The notes under the pieces were generated by a model. It made no database searches and was not told the origin of the DNA. It saw only the letters and a program-made list of their open reading frames with translations. A stretch of 64,000 nucleotides of DNA, from positions 79,859,882 to 79,923,881 of the forward strand of contig NC_057864.1 in the NCBI RefSeq assembly GCF_019393635.1, in the 5' to 3' direction. The position numbers and the translations under genes are program-made. The DNA is from Dromiciops gliroides. Taxonomy: Eukaryota > Chordata > Mammalia > Microbiotheria > Microbiotheriidae. This document shows positions 21,950 to 31,384 of the stretch, in pieces (the stretch's first letter is position 1; each line of letters opens with the position of its first letter).

Positions 21950-22315
21950 TATAAAATACAAAGCCTTCAGCCTGGAATTTAAAACTTGCTACAATTTGGC
22001 TCCCATCTCCCTTTGCAGTTTTATTTACATTATTCCCTTTCCCATATTTTCCATTATAAACTGGCGTAGTAGCTATTTCCTTTATGACTTTCCATCTCCT
22101 ACCTCCATGCCTTTGTACAAGTCCTCCTCCATTCTTGTAATGCCCTCCTTTTTCACCTCCCCTTTGTAGAGTTCTTGGCTTCCTTTAAAATCACAACCAG
22201 ATGATACTTTCTATATAAGATCCTTCCTTGTCCCTCCAGTTATAAGTACACCTTCCCTCTTGAAATAACTTTGCATTATTTTAATAAATTTTATATTTAT
22301 TTAATGGCATACATG
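21950..22315 (+). mobile_element. L2-type LINE 3' region, sense
   Basis: cagcctggaatttaaaactt, aatttggctcccatctccct, cctccatgcctttgtacaag, ttggcttcctttaaaatcac and agatccttccttgtccctcc in L2 order. Confidence 0.65.
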
Positions 22316-22317
22316 TT

Positions 22318-22492
22318 TTATCTCATTTGTTCCTGACAACAACCCTGGGAGGTAGGTGGTATTTTTATCCTAATTTTAAAGATGAGGAAAGCAAGGCAAA
22401 CAGAGGCTAAGTGATTTACTTGTCCAGGGTCACACAGATAGTAAGATGTAAACAGATTTCTGCCCCAGCACTCTATCCACTGAGAAACATAG
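22318..22492 (-). mobile_element. MIR SINE, antisense
   Basis: tcctgacaacaaccctggga, gatgaggaaagcaaggcaaa, cagggtcacacagatagtaa and actctatccactgagaaac. Confidence 0.65.
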
Positions 22493-22679
22493 AAATACAA
22501 CCATCACTAACTTCCAGGAGTCTGTATTCCAGACAGATGGTAATTCTTAAAGGGACTCTTATGATGTGCAGCAAACAATTGTCTTGATGACCAGGGCTGT
22601 ACTTAAAGCCTTTACAACTGTTAATGTTTCACCCCTCTAATGGTCTGGTCTCTTTTAATATTAGTATTTACACTATCAA

Positions 22680-22830
22680 TCACCAACCAACAAGCAGTAA
22701 TTAAGTGCTTTCTACTAACTGCTTGCAATACTAAGAAAAACCAAAAGTCAGCCTTGACTTCAAGGAACTTAATGTTCAAATATGGAAGGTATAGGTAAGG
22801 ACATGGTGGATAAATGGTAAGCTTAGAGGC
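22680..22830 (-). mobile_element. L2 3' end, antisense
   Basis: aagcagtaattaagtgcttt, gacttcaaggaacttaatg and a following purine-rich stretch; diverged. Confidence 0.45.
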
Positions 22831-23049
22831 CGCAACACAAGGAAAGACCTCCAGCAGATGGTGGTACTTTGGGCAAGTACCAGGTTGTCTGTACTCAGTT
22901 TCTGGCATAAATGAACTTGCTCATGATATTTAATAAAAAACCAGACATTACCACATTGGCAGCTTGAAAAAAACCCACTACTCTTTCCACTAACTGTTTT
23001 AGTTGTGGTGGTGGTGGTAGTGGTGACTGTTTTTTGTTCTTTGGTTTCT

Positions 23050-23068
23050 GGGTTGGGGGAGGGGTGGG
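23050..23068 (+). other. G-quadruplex motif
   Basis: ggg-tt-ggggg-a-gggg-t-ggg: four G-runs with loops of one or two bases on the coding strand, within an HMCN1 intron. Confidence 0.7.
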
Positions 23069-23232
23069 TAGTTGCCTTGGAAAACAAAAATTAGTACTCT
23101 AGGTAGCCTCCATGATCTTAAAACCTGCAAAAGTTCTAGTGAAATTAAAAAGTCTTGATTTGTAATGGCAGGCTAAATATACAAGACAATCCTTTGGAGG
23201 AAATTATGCCTTAAGGCATCTAGTGCAAACAT

Positions 23233-23384
23233 TTTGGGGGGGGGGGAGGTGAGGCAATTGGGGTTAAGTGACTTGCCCAGGGTCACACAGCTAGTAAGTA
23301 TCAAATGTCTGAGGCCGAATTTGAACTCAGGTCCTTCTGAATCCAGGGCCGGTGCTCTATCCACTGTGCCACCTAGCTGCCCCC
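23233..23384 (-). mobile_element. WSINE1-like SINE, antisense (mixed type)
   Basis: A G-run where the antisense T-rich tail is usual, then gaggcaattggggttaag and a gtgccacctagctgcccc end. Confidence 0.9.
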
Positions 23385-23654
23385 ACAAATATATTCTTGT
23401 ATTATATTTTTTATGATCCCATCTGGGCCAAATTTGTCCAATGAAAGTGTCTGGTAATTTACATACTAGATTATTACTCTAATAGATTTCAGTCTATATT
23501 TTGCTATCAGTTCTACCAGAATAGTGAGGTGCTATCCACCAAACTTGAGTACAAAAGCACATTCTCTACTTAATACATTTTCTACTGCTAAAAGTATTAC
23601 TGAAATGAAGCTGGCTAGAGTAGAAATTAGAAGAAGGAGGTTAATTAGGAGGAG

Positions 23655-23848
23655 TCACAAAATCATAAAGTCATAGAGATAAATGGTACTTTAGAGATCA
23701 TTCAAAATTATTTTCCATACTTTCTGACTGAGGTTACAAATGCCCAGAAAGGGTAAGGAACTTGTTCAAGCCCAAAGAGTTAGACATAATAGAATCTGAA
23801 CTAGAAATCGGGTGTTCTAATTTCCAATCCAGTGATTCCCTTCTCCAA
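23655..23848 (-). mobile_element. MIR-like antisense fragment
   Basis: gactgaggttacaaatgccc, gtaaggaacttgttcaagcc and aatctgaactagaaatcgg keep antisense MIR order at low similarity. Confidence 0.4.
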
Positions 23849-23979
23849 TTTTTTTATGAGGACTAGCTTTTTCTAAAAGATTCTGATGTTAGTGTCAAAT
23901 GCCAAAATTCTCTATGATGGATTTTGGGGAGATTGGTTCATGAAAACCACAGTCATAAGAATCATATTAAAAGTTTTCT

Positions 23980-24125
23980 GGGGCAGCTAGGTGACACAGT
24001 GGATAGAGCACCGGCCCTGGAGTCAGGAATACCTGAGTTCAAATCCGACCTCAGACACTTAACACTTACTAGCTGTGTGACCCTGGGCAAGTCACTTAAC
24101 CCCAATTGCCTCACTTAAAAAAAAA
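23980..24125 (+). mobile_element. WSINE1-like SINE (type B)
   Basis: Full-length type B copy. Target-site duplication aaaagttttct at 23969-23979 and 24126-24136. Confidence 0.93.
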
Positions 24126-24169
24126 AAAAGTTTTCTATCCCTAAGAAGCTGCCAATTTATTGTATCCAG

Positions 24170-24550
24170 ATATCATTTAATCCTCATTTTACAAATAAGG
24201 AATCTAAGATAAGAGGATAGGAATAAGGACTGAACCTGTGATTTCATTAGTATAGGGACCTTCCAGGAGAAGAAACTATCTCTATCAATGCAGGTTAGCA
24301 GGTTCTAGGCTACTTACATACAGTCTTGGAGAGTGTCCTAGAGCACTGAAAAGTTAAGTGACTTGCCCAGGGATCAGACAGCCTGTATTTTTCATGGAAC
24401 ATGAACTTAGTTCCTCTATCTAATATGCCATGTTACTTCACATGTCAAGACAGAAATAGATTAAATAATTACTCAAGGTCATACAACTAGTTAATGACCA
24501 AACAGGATTACAACTCAGTTTCTTGAATCCCATCCCAGTGTTTATTCTAC
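24170..24550 (-). mobile_element. MIR-like antisense fragments
   Basis: tcctcattttacaaataagg (24181), then gttaagtgacttgcccaggg (about 24352) and ctcaaggtcatacaactag (about 24473). Probably two overlapping old MIRs. Confidence 0.45.
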
Positions 24551-24711
24551 TAGTCAACCAAGAATGGGAGATAAATAATTTGAAAAGTAAACATGCCCTA
24601 ACCCAGTGGTCTCAAAAGCAAGAGAACACTGTACAGTATAATAACTAAGCACAAAAAGCCTTTCCAAATCAAGATACCAATAGAACGGTGCGTGTTTTTT
24701 TATCTAATTAG

Positions 24712-24838
24712 ATATTGATGAGTGCCTGGAACAGAACATTCATTGTGGACCCAATCGAATGTGTTTCAACATGAGAGGAAGCTACCAGTGCATAGACACA
24801 CCATGTCCACCCAACTATCAACGAGAGCCTGTTTCAGG
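24712..24838 (+). CDS. HMCN1: HMCN1 exon: EGF module 8, first five cysteines
   Basis: A 127-base exon enters in phase 1 and leaves in phase 2, the only change of phase in the window. The acceptor ends ctaattag and the donor is gtaggt. It encodes DIDEC...PVS with five cysteines; the sixth (G-F-C) is supplied by the last exon, so this EGF is split by the intron. It holds C-F-N-x4-Y-Q-C. It is residues 375-416, with Gly417 split across the junction. Because of the phase change, skipping this exon would shift the frame. Confidence 0.95.
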
Positions 24839-24849
24839 GTAGGTCTAAC

Positions 24850-25690
24850 TTTCTCATCCCAGATTTTCTTTCTGAAATCATACCCCAATCCTTTCTTTTC
24901 CAACAAATACTATCTGTTAGTCTTGTTCAGACTGTTTACCAGTCACTATTTCAAGGGGAAGCAAGGCTACAGTCTAGTCATTCTTCTATGTTACTGAAAA
25001 ATAATGAAATCACACAAAAGCTGGTTAAGAAAGAGCTATTGCTTACTTTTGGCTGCCATTGTTTCCTGTGGCAGAATTCTATAACAGTAGCTAATTTTAT
25101 TGGATAATGAAAGCTTATTTCTCCATTGAAATATTCCAGCTTCACTAATTTTGCTGCAGGATTTTATGTGCTTTGTGTGTAAAGGACCTAAAGAAGGTCC
25201 ATTTCTTTTGCTTTTCAGTGAGAGAATGGGAATGTGGAAAGATGAGTCAACATTTCTACTTGTAAATCCTTTCGCCTTTTTTAATTTTCCTGTTGTCTGC
25301 ATCACCATCTCCTTTGGGTTTGGGATGAATTACAATTATTTTTCTGAGTCATGACAAAGAGAGGCTTCTTTGGGACCAGTGGCTATGCTAACAGCAACTG
25401 AACACCACAGACACTGAGAACTGATAATGTCTTTTACTAGATGGAGAGAGAATATAAATGTACTATGGTCAGAAACTGGATGGATCCCAGCTTTCTATTT
25501 CTTCCTGACAGGGCACAGAACCCCCAAAAGTATTATGGCCAAATTTGTTGATCAAGTATCATTTTCAAGATGGGGAGAAGTTTTAACTTTATTAAAGTGA
25601 AAAGTACTGAAAGAGGAAAAATGGACAAATGATTCATTGAAATGAAAATGATACTATATGTTTTTTTCATACTCTTTTGTAGCAATACAT
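24850..25690 (+). other. Intronic sequence, nothing recognised
   Basis: No repeat or exon identified between EGF module 8 and the hAT-like copy. Open frames on both strands are short. Confidence 0.5.
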
Positions 25691-25694
25691 GGTA

Positions 25695-25883
25695 GAAGGG
25701 TTCTTAACCTGAGGTTTGTGAACATTGAAAAAACATTTTAATAACTATATTTCAATATAATTGGTTTGTCATCTCATATCTTTTATTTTATTCATGTTAC
25801 AATACTATTCTCAGTAGTGGCTATAGGCTTTACCAGACTTCGAAAGGGATCCATATGTCACCAAAATCGTTAATAACCTCCGC
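25695..25883 (+). mobile_element. hAT-type element, second copy (diverged)
   Basis: It shares gttcttaacctgagg, tatttcaatataattggttt and ggctttaccagact with the element at 3768, in the same order. Its terminal repeats are worn. Confidence 0.6.
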
Positions 25884-25889
25884 TAAAGT

Positions 25890-26700
25890 GTGAATGCCTT
25901 TTTAATCAAGGAGTTTTGCGAATTAATCTGTCTCATACTTAGCAGGCACTGTGACCTGTCAAGGTTCTTACATTGGGGACAGGTGACCACACACATTTAG
26001 TTTTACCCATCACACCATGTATGGTCTAGCAAAAAGAAATGTGTATGTTTCTGTATGTATACTGTATCTTCATTAAATACATAAGATATCCTTACCCAAA
26101 GAAAAGGAGACTTTCTTGGGGACAACATTATGGCATTAACCTTACTTGAGCCCCTGGAAGGGCTTTTTCCAACATATATGTTCTGGTAGATTCTACCAAG
26201 CTAGAAGGGCTTCACATCAAGGCCTGGTAGCAGACTGTTTCTATTTTCTTAGCACTCACCTAATTAGGTACAGAGAGACTCATCAGCAGTAGACTGATCA
26301 CTTAAGTAATCAATTCTTTGGTCATGGCAAATAAGACATTTTGCCTTCATCGAGTTACTTTTTTTTGTTTGTTTGTTTCCTTGAGTTATTCCTTTCAGCT
26401 AGAGAGCATATTTGACCTTTAGTCTTTTGGACAAGTCAAACCAAATGATAAAACATGCCATTTCAGCCTTGGAGGCCAGTGGTTATTCTAAGCTAATACT
26501 GGGAAAGCAAGACTTTCGAGCATGTTAGAATCACCACTACTTGTCTTCTACCAGACTAGCCTCTGACAACCAAGGGATCATTTCCATACCAAAATGAGAC
26601 ATCCAAACAGGACTTTGTGGAACAACTCACATAATATTTAGCTTTTAAACAGAGTTTGTAAGTTCTCGTTCCGTAACAGGCAGTCCCCAACTTATGAATG
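25890..26700 (+). other. Intronic sequence, nothing recognised
   Basis: About 800 bases without an element I can name. Confidence 0.5.
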
Positions 26701-26704
26701 GGAT

Positions 26705-27065
26705 GTCAAATCAAATCAAGGAGTATTTATCAAGCATCTGCTGTGTACCAGACGCTGCTAAATTCTAGGGATTTTTTAAAGTTAAAAAAAGTAGTTCTTG
26801 CTCTCAAGGCACTATCTAATTGGGGAGACCACATACAAACAAATACGTACAAACCAGATTTAAAAAAAATTAGAATTAAGCCACAGAAGGCTGGCCCTAA
26901 CATTAAGGGGGAGCAGGAAAGGCTTCTTAAAGAAGGCAGGTAATCGAAGGAAACCAGGGAGTCTGAGATGAAAAGGGAGAGAATTCTAGGAAGAGGGAAC
27001 TGCCAGTGTAAATGCCCATTGAAGTTAAGTGGAATGTCCTGTATTAGGAACAGCAAGGAGGCTTG
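26705..27065 (-). mobile_element. L2-type LINE 3' end, antisense
   Basis: tatttatcaagcatctgctg, gtaccagacgctgctaaatt, aaggcactatctaattgggg, ggaaaggcttcttaaagaag and aggaacagcaaggaggct, in L2 antisense order. Confidence 0.7.
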
Positions 27066-27069
27066 AATT

Positions 27070-28270
27070 AGAAACCTTCATTTGTAATTTAACTATTTGT
27101 AACATGGAAAATATTTTCACATAGAAACAGTATGATTTTCATAGATCAAACCATGGAAACTTTTTTTATATACCTGAAATATAGAACCATTCTAATATTA
27201 CTGTAGAACCTATCTTATATACTGATATTACTATTGGAAAATACATTGAATTTCAACAGATTATTCCTTGAAATACCACTTCTGTAACCTCCAACCTACC
27301 TTACCCCACCATCCTCAGATTTGTCAGTTAAATCAAAGACTATTGTTCCCATTTTCTCCACCACCTGCTAGACAGTAGAAATAGAGAATCTCCAAGTTAC
27401 ATATCATCATTACTGGTCCTTGAAATGGGTTTCTTAGAATCTCCATAGGTCAAGGGAGAAAAGGTAAAGAAGATAAGAAAGAGACTTGGAATAGGAGTTG
27501 TTAGGGTGTGAGGACTCCTTCCAGAGTAAATCATTTATAACCTTTCTGTCTAGGTTGGTTCCCTTTACCTCCTTGGGAACACAAAAGAGGAAAGTAAATT
27601 TAGTGACACCAAAGGAAAACTTAGAGTCAGGCTATTTCATATATTTTAATCACAGGAAATGGATATGAAAGTGGATAGAGCTTAATGAGGAAAAAAGGAA
27701 GGGGCTAGGTATACTGCCACTACTCATGAAACTAGTGCTAATCCTCCTACACCCACCAAGCTGGACCCTAGGGTGAGGTGATTAGCAAGGATAAGGGTGT
27801 AGATGAGTGATAGCAGTTGTGCCAGGCTGCAGCCGAGGAAGGAGGAGGGGAGGAAAACCATAAGAAGTGGTGACAAAAGGGAGAGGAGTACCTGTTGCTA
27901 ATAAACCATCTAGCTCAGGCAAGTATTCCTACACTGTCATTTATAGGAAGAGCACATGCCTAAAGATGCTACAAAGAAATACTTGCTATTTAGAAGAAGC
28001 TGTTGAGATAGTTGCACTCCCTGTTTGTGCACTAAGCATTGAATGTGACTTCAAATTTCAATGGAAATGAGGGCTGGTCCACTTTAAAAAACTGTCATAC
28101 TCAGCATCTGTTTGGAGCCAAGAATTAGAACTTTGATTAGGCCTCATTAATCTGTAATCATACAGCATGATGTTTTGTAAAGCCCCAAAATTGGCACGGA
28201 TGAAAATTACCTGCACAATACTTTCTCTTGATTCAGAGACAGATAATTGTCTGTGTTGTTTGTGTTTATT
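27070..28270 (+). other. Last HMCN1 intron, 3' part, nothing recognised
   Basis: About 1.2 kb with no element named. It ends in the acceptor tttattatctccag. Confidence 0.5.
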
Positions 28271-28278
28271 ATCTCCAG

Positions 28279-28645
28279 GTTCTGTCTTAAAAATTGTCCA
28301 CCCAATGATTTGGAATGTGCCCTAAGCCCATACGCCTTGGAATACAAACTTGTCTCCCTCCCATTTGGAATAGCCGCCAATCAAGATTTAATCCGGCTGG
28401 TTGCATACACGCAGGATGGAGTGATGCATCCCAGGACAACATTCCTCATGGTGGATGAGGACCAGACAGTCCCTTTTGCCCTCAGGGATGAAAACTTGAA
28501 AGGAGTTGTATATACAACTCGGCCTCTTCGAGAAGCAGAGACCTACCGAATGAGGGTTAGAGCCTTGTCCTACAGTGCCAATGGAACCATTGAATATCAG
28601 ACAACATTCATCGTTTATATAGCTGTATCTGCCTATCCATATTAA
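28279..28645 (+). CDS. HMCN1: HMCN1 last coding exon: end of EGF 8 and fibulin-type C-terminal module
   Basis: The last exon begins after atctccag and codes 121 residues to TAA at 28643-28645. FCLKNC completes EGF 8. About 115 residues then form the fibulin-type C-terminal module, which in fibulins and hemicentins is a compact beta-rich fold and in fibulins mediates matrix-protein binding. A sequon N-G-T lies in SANGTIEY. The protein ends in ...AVSAYPY, matching human HMCN1 as I remember it. The open frame continues upstream past the acceptor to an intronic ATG, which is not a start. No break or frameshift. Confidence 0.97.
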
Positions 28646-28810
28646 CCCATGTAGCTTAACAGTGTTCATATTGGAAATAACTGCCCCTTCCAGATTTGCC
28701 TTCCCTTCTCCTTCTAAACAGTTGTAAACTTTGCAACTTGAAAATGGTGCTATGCTCTTTCTTGTGCCTGCCTTGGCACTGCCGAATTGTTTTCAGTATT
28801 CCGTTGATTT

Positions 28811-28879
28811 GTGTGTGTGTGTGTGTGTGCGTGTGCGTGTGCGCATGTGCGTGCGTGTTTGTGTGTGTGTGTGTGTGTT
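28811..28879 (+). repeat. (TG)n tract in the HMCN1 3' UTR
   Basis: About 69 bases of alternating purine-pyrimidine (tg with gc interruptions near the middle). It would be transcribed into the mRNA and is likely polymorphic. Confidence 0.9.
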
Positions 28880-29767
28880 TTTAATGAGGTTTGGAAAAAA
28901 CCTATATTATTTGCTTTATTTATTACACTGGAGCAGTAACTTTCTGAGGATTGTTCTGAACACCCAACAGTGCACATCAGGGGATATTTGACATAGTAGT
29001 TTAGTGTTCTGAACTGTTACTACAACCATGTTTCTCCTTTGCAAATATTAATTGAAGGCCTTTTTTGTTATTTGGCCATATTTAGAATGATGAAACTGGT
29101 TACCAAATAATCTACTCAATACTTATAACTTAAGATCATGCTTTTCTTCCTATTTAAACTCTATAATAGGACTTATACACATACTTTCATTTCCTTTAAA
29201 AAAAAAAAAACACACACATACCATTTACTTCAAAAAAGAACACAACCCCTAGAAGGATTAGTCTGTCCCAAATGATGTTCATCTGTTTTACTTAACCTTC
29301 TAAATATGGATCTTTCAGTGATTATGTGAACTCAGCTGAATCATTTGTGGATTGTAACCAAAACCATGAGTTCTTCCTTAGAGAATATTTTATGGCATGG
29401 ATTTGAAACTTTAATATTTTGACATAATCTTTCCATTCACTTAATGCCACGACTTTTACATTACAGAATTCCTTATACACCTGGGCAGTTGAAAATATTT
29501 TCTTTAAAAAAAAAAAAAAAGAAAAGGAAAGGAAAAGGAAACTAATGGAACCATTTTTCTCCAAACTCAAGCAAGTTTGGTTTAGCATAACATTCAACGT
29601 CAAAACACTGTACAAGGCGGTGACAGACTCTGGAAGTAATTTGCCAAGATGTATTCTATTTTTAAGAAGTGTATATATGTTACCTTTGTGTGTATTTTCT
29701 ATGCAATATCTCAGTGGATTGTTTTATTAAAATACTGCACCAAAAAGTGTTATGCCAAAACAATCAA

Positions 29768-29773
29768 AATAAA
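29768..29773 (+). terminator. HMCN1 poly(A) signal AATAAA
   Basis: A canonical AATAAA lies about 1.1 kb after the stop codon, with T/GT-rich sequence (tttttttgtta) about 45 bases downstream as a candidate downstream element. A weaker ATTAAA at 29726-29731 could be an alternative. The exact cleavage site cannot be set from sequence alone. Confidence 0.75.
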
Positions 29774-29799
29774 AATTCACATCCCTTTTATTAATACTT

Positions 29800-30145
29800 T
29801 TGTGAGTCCCTAAATTTTTTTTGTTATTGGAATCAGAATCATATCCCAGTTTCCTTTTTTTCTTTTCCTTTGGGTAAAATTAGTGTCTTCCAAGAAAGTT
29901 GTAATGTGGTTTGAGGTGCCTTACAAGTGTCACAATGCAATTTCACACAAAATCATAGCAACAGAGACCTTGAGGTATAAGCTGACCCAGGACCTTGTAT
30001 TCAGGCATGTAATGGTATAAAACAATGGATAACTTTTTCAAGTATGAGAATTCATTTTAATATTTAAAAAAAAGGTAACTTACTCCCATATGATAGTTGT
30101 ACTATGTTAAGGCTAAAATTCTAGCTAGTCTGTCTAAAATACTTA
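29800..30145 (+). other. Sequence just downstream of HMCN1
   Basis: AT-rich flank with T-runs; no element recognised. Confidence 0.5.
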
Positions 30146-30150
30146 ATGAG

Positions 30151-30510
30151 TGGTCGCCAATAAATTATAAGCTTTAGCAAGAGTTAGACTTAAGCATTTA
30201 TTAGGGAGAATAAGAATTTGATAGAGAGAGAAAGGCCTACATTCATCTATCTATTAAAGGGAGAACGTATTTCTAGCTCCCTTCTCCACCAGAGTCCTCA
30301 GGAAAGAGAGTGAGTCAGAGTGCCAGGCTCCCCCTTCTTCCTCCCACAAGCAAACGTCACTTCCTGATGCCAAAGAAAAGACACATGGTCTTGCCCTCAG
30401 AGACCTTCACCTCATGGCGGAGCTTTTATACAGTAAGTCTCCAGCAGGTGCCAACATTCCAATCGGTACAATTATTAACATCCAATGGGAAAGAAAGGGG
30501 AGGTTAGGGA
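30151..30510 (-). mobile_element. Probable solo LTR of an endogenous retrovirus, antisense
   Basis: Read on the minus strand, a TATAAAA box (30424-30430) is followed about 220 bases later by AATAAA (30197-30202), and the unit ends ...ttggcgacca, a CA terminus. This is the U3-R-U5 layout. No internal retroviral genes lie beside it. The outer (U3) boundary is uncertain and I could not confirm the flanking target duplication. Confidence 0.5.
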
Positions 30511-30580
30511 TTTATTAAGTGCTTACTATGTACCAGGTACTTTGCTAAACATTTTACAAATACTTCATTTGATTCATTGC
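30505..30580 (-). mobile_element. L2/MIR tail, antisense
   Basis: gatttattaagtgcttacta and gtaccaggtactttgctaaa, a short 3'-end fragment beside the LTR. Confidence 0.45.
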
Positions 30581-30713
30581 TTGTGAGGAGGCCGAGCCAA
30601 TATCATCAAAATGACGTTCATTTTTCTTGCTTTCTCAGTTGGGGGGGGGGGCATGGAAGGCAGGGAAAGGTGAGAAGAGAATTGGCCAGAAAATAAATAA
30701 CACTGAATTTTTT

Positions 30714-30858
30714 TTGGGGGGGGCGGGGTGTGAGGCAATTGGAGTTAAGTGACTTGCCCAGGGTCACACAGCTAGTCAAGTGTCTGAGGCCAGATTTGAA
30801 CTCAGGTCCTCCTGACTCCAAGGCTGGTGCTCTATCCACTGTGCCACCTAGCTTCCCC
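30714..30858 (-). mobile_element. WSINE1-like SINE, antisense (mixed type)
   Basis: gtgaggcaattggagttaag to ccacctagcttcccc. Target duplication ataacactgaattttttt / ataacattgaattttttt, with one difference. Confidence 0.9.
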
Positions 30859-30869
30859 AATAACATTGA

Positions 30870-31380
30870 ATTTTTTTAAAAGGATTTTTTAATTAGTTTA
30901 TGGTAGAAAAAAAACAGTAATGGAGTCAGTAATAAATTTTATAGTCTCAGTTGTAAATACAGAAATGTACAAAGCATAGGTAACTATATTTGATGAGGAA
31001 CAAACACTACCATCAGAAAAAAAATGAATTCATTTTATCTCAGCATTAAGGAAATGAATGGTTACTGATGAGGGAATCCTTTCTTAATCAGTTGTCTGTT
31101 CTATGTGCAATAGAAGCATCAATTCATGAAAGCAAGCTCAAAATCATATTTCTTTGAAATAAGGTATGCCATTCCCAAGCCGTATTCTAAGTTATGGGTC
31201 TCGTGCCACCTCTTCTCAGTAACAGTTACCAAACCAAATTCACTTTCTTGCATTATGCATAGGTATATGTGTAGATACATATATGCATACACAAATACAG
31301 TCATATATTTGTATATACACCTGCATATATGAATATGCAAAATAAATACAAAACAGTTAAATATAAAAGAGTATGAGAGC
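30870..31380 (+). other. Intergenic sequence with a (TA/CA)-rich tract
   Basis: Degenerate tatatgcatacac-type tract at about 31258-31340. No gene recognised. Confidence 0.5.
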
Positions 31381-31384
31381 AAGG

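Larger units (their letters stand above)
1..29790 (+). other. HMCN1: HMCN1 locus, 3' portion (gene span within window)
   Basis: Hemicentin-1 is a very large secreted extracellular-matrix protein: a VWA domain, many Ig domains, thrombospondin repeats, a nidogen G2F domain, calcium-binding EGF modules and a fibulin-type C-terminal module. Only the end is here. Ten exon segments join to 1,617 bases coding 538 residues plus stop with no frameshift. Introns, from left, are 593, 1377, 2359, 936, 6157, 1804, 4620, 5742 and 3440 bases. The order of EGF modules, the Tyr/Ser-rich linker and the last residues (SAYPY) match human HMCN1 as I remember it, and rule out HMCN2 or the fibulins. The gene runs off the left edge. 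Its end is set by the poly(A) signal at 29768. The promoter lies outside the window. Confidence 0.95.
28646..29790 (+). other. HMCN1: HMCN1 3' UTR
   Basis: About 1.1 kb of AT-rich untranslated sequence follows the stop codon. It includes a long (TG)n tract (28811-28879), A-runs near 29199 and 29505, and a canonical poly(A) signal near the end. I see no SINE or LINE in it, unlike all of the longer introns. The end is placed about 15-20 bases past the AATAAA. Confidence 0.8.

Noticed and set aside
28247-28278. In-frame ATG upstream of the last HMCN1 exon as a start codon
   Set aside because: It is intronic. The acceptor at 28277-28278 restores the phase 2 junction and the G-F-C that completes the EGF.
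1-28645. HMCN2 or a fibulin as the gene
   Set aside because: The Tyr/Ser-rich linker, the module order and the C-terminal residues fit HMCN1 specifically.
28696-28991. Open frames rich in Cys-Val or His-Thr over 28700-28990
   Set aside because: They translate the (TG)n tract of the HMCN1 3' UTR.
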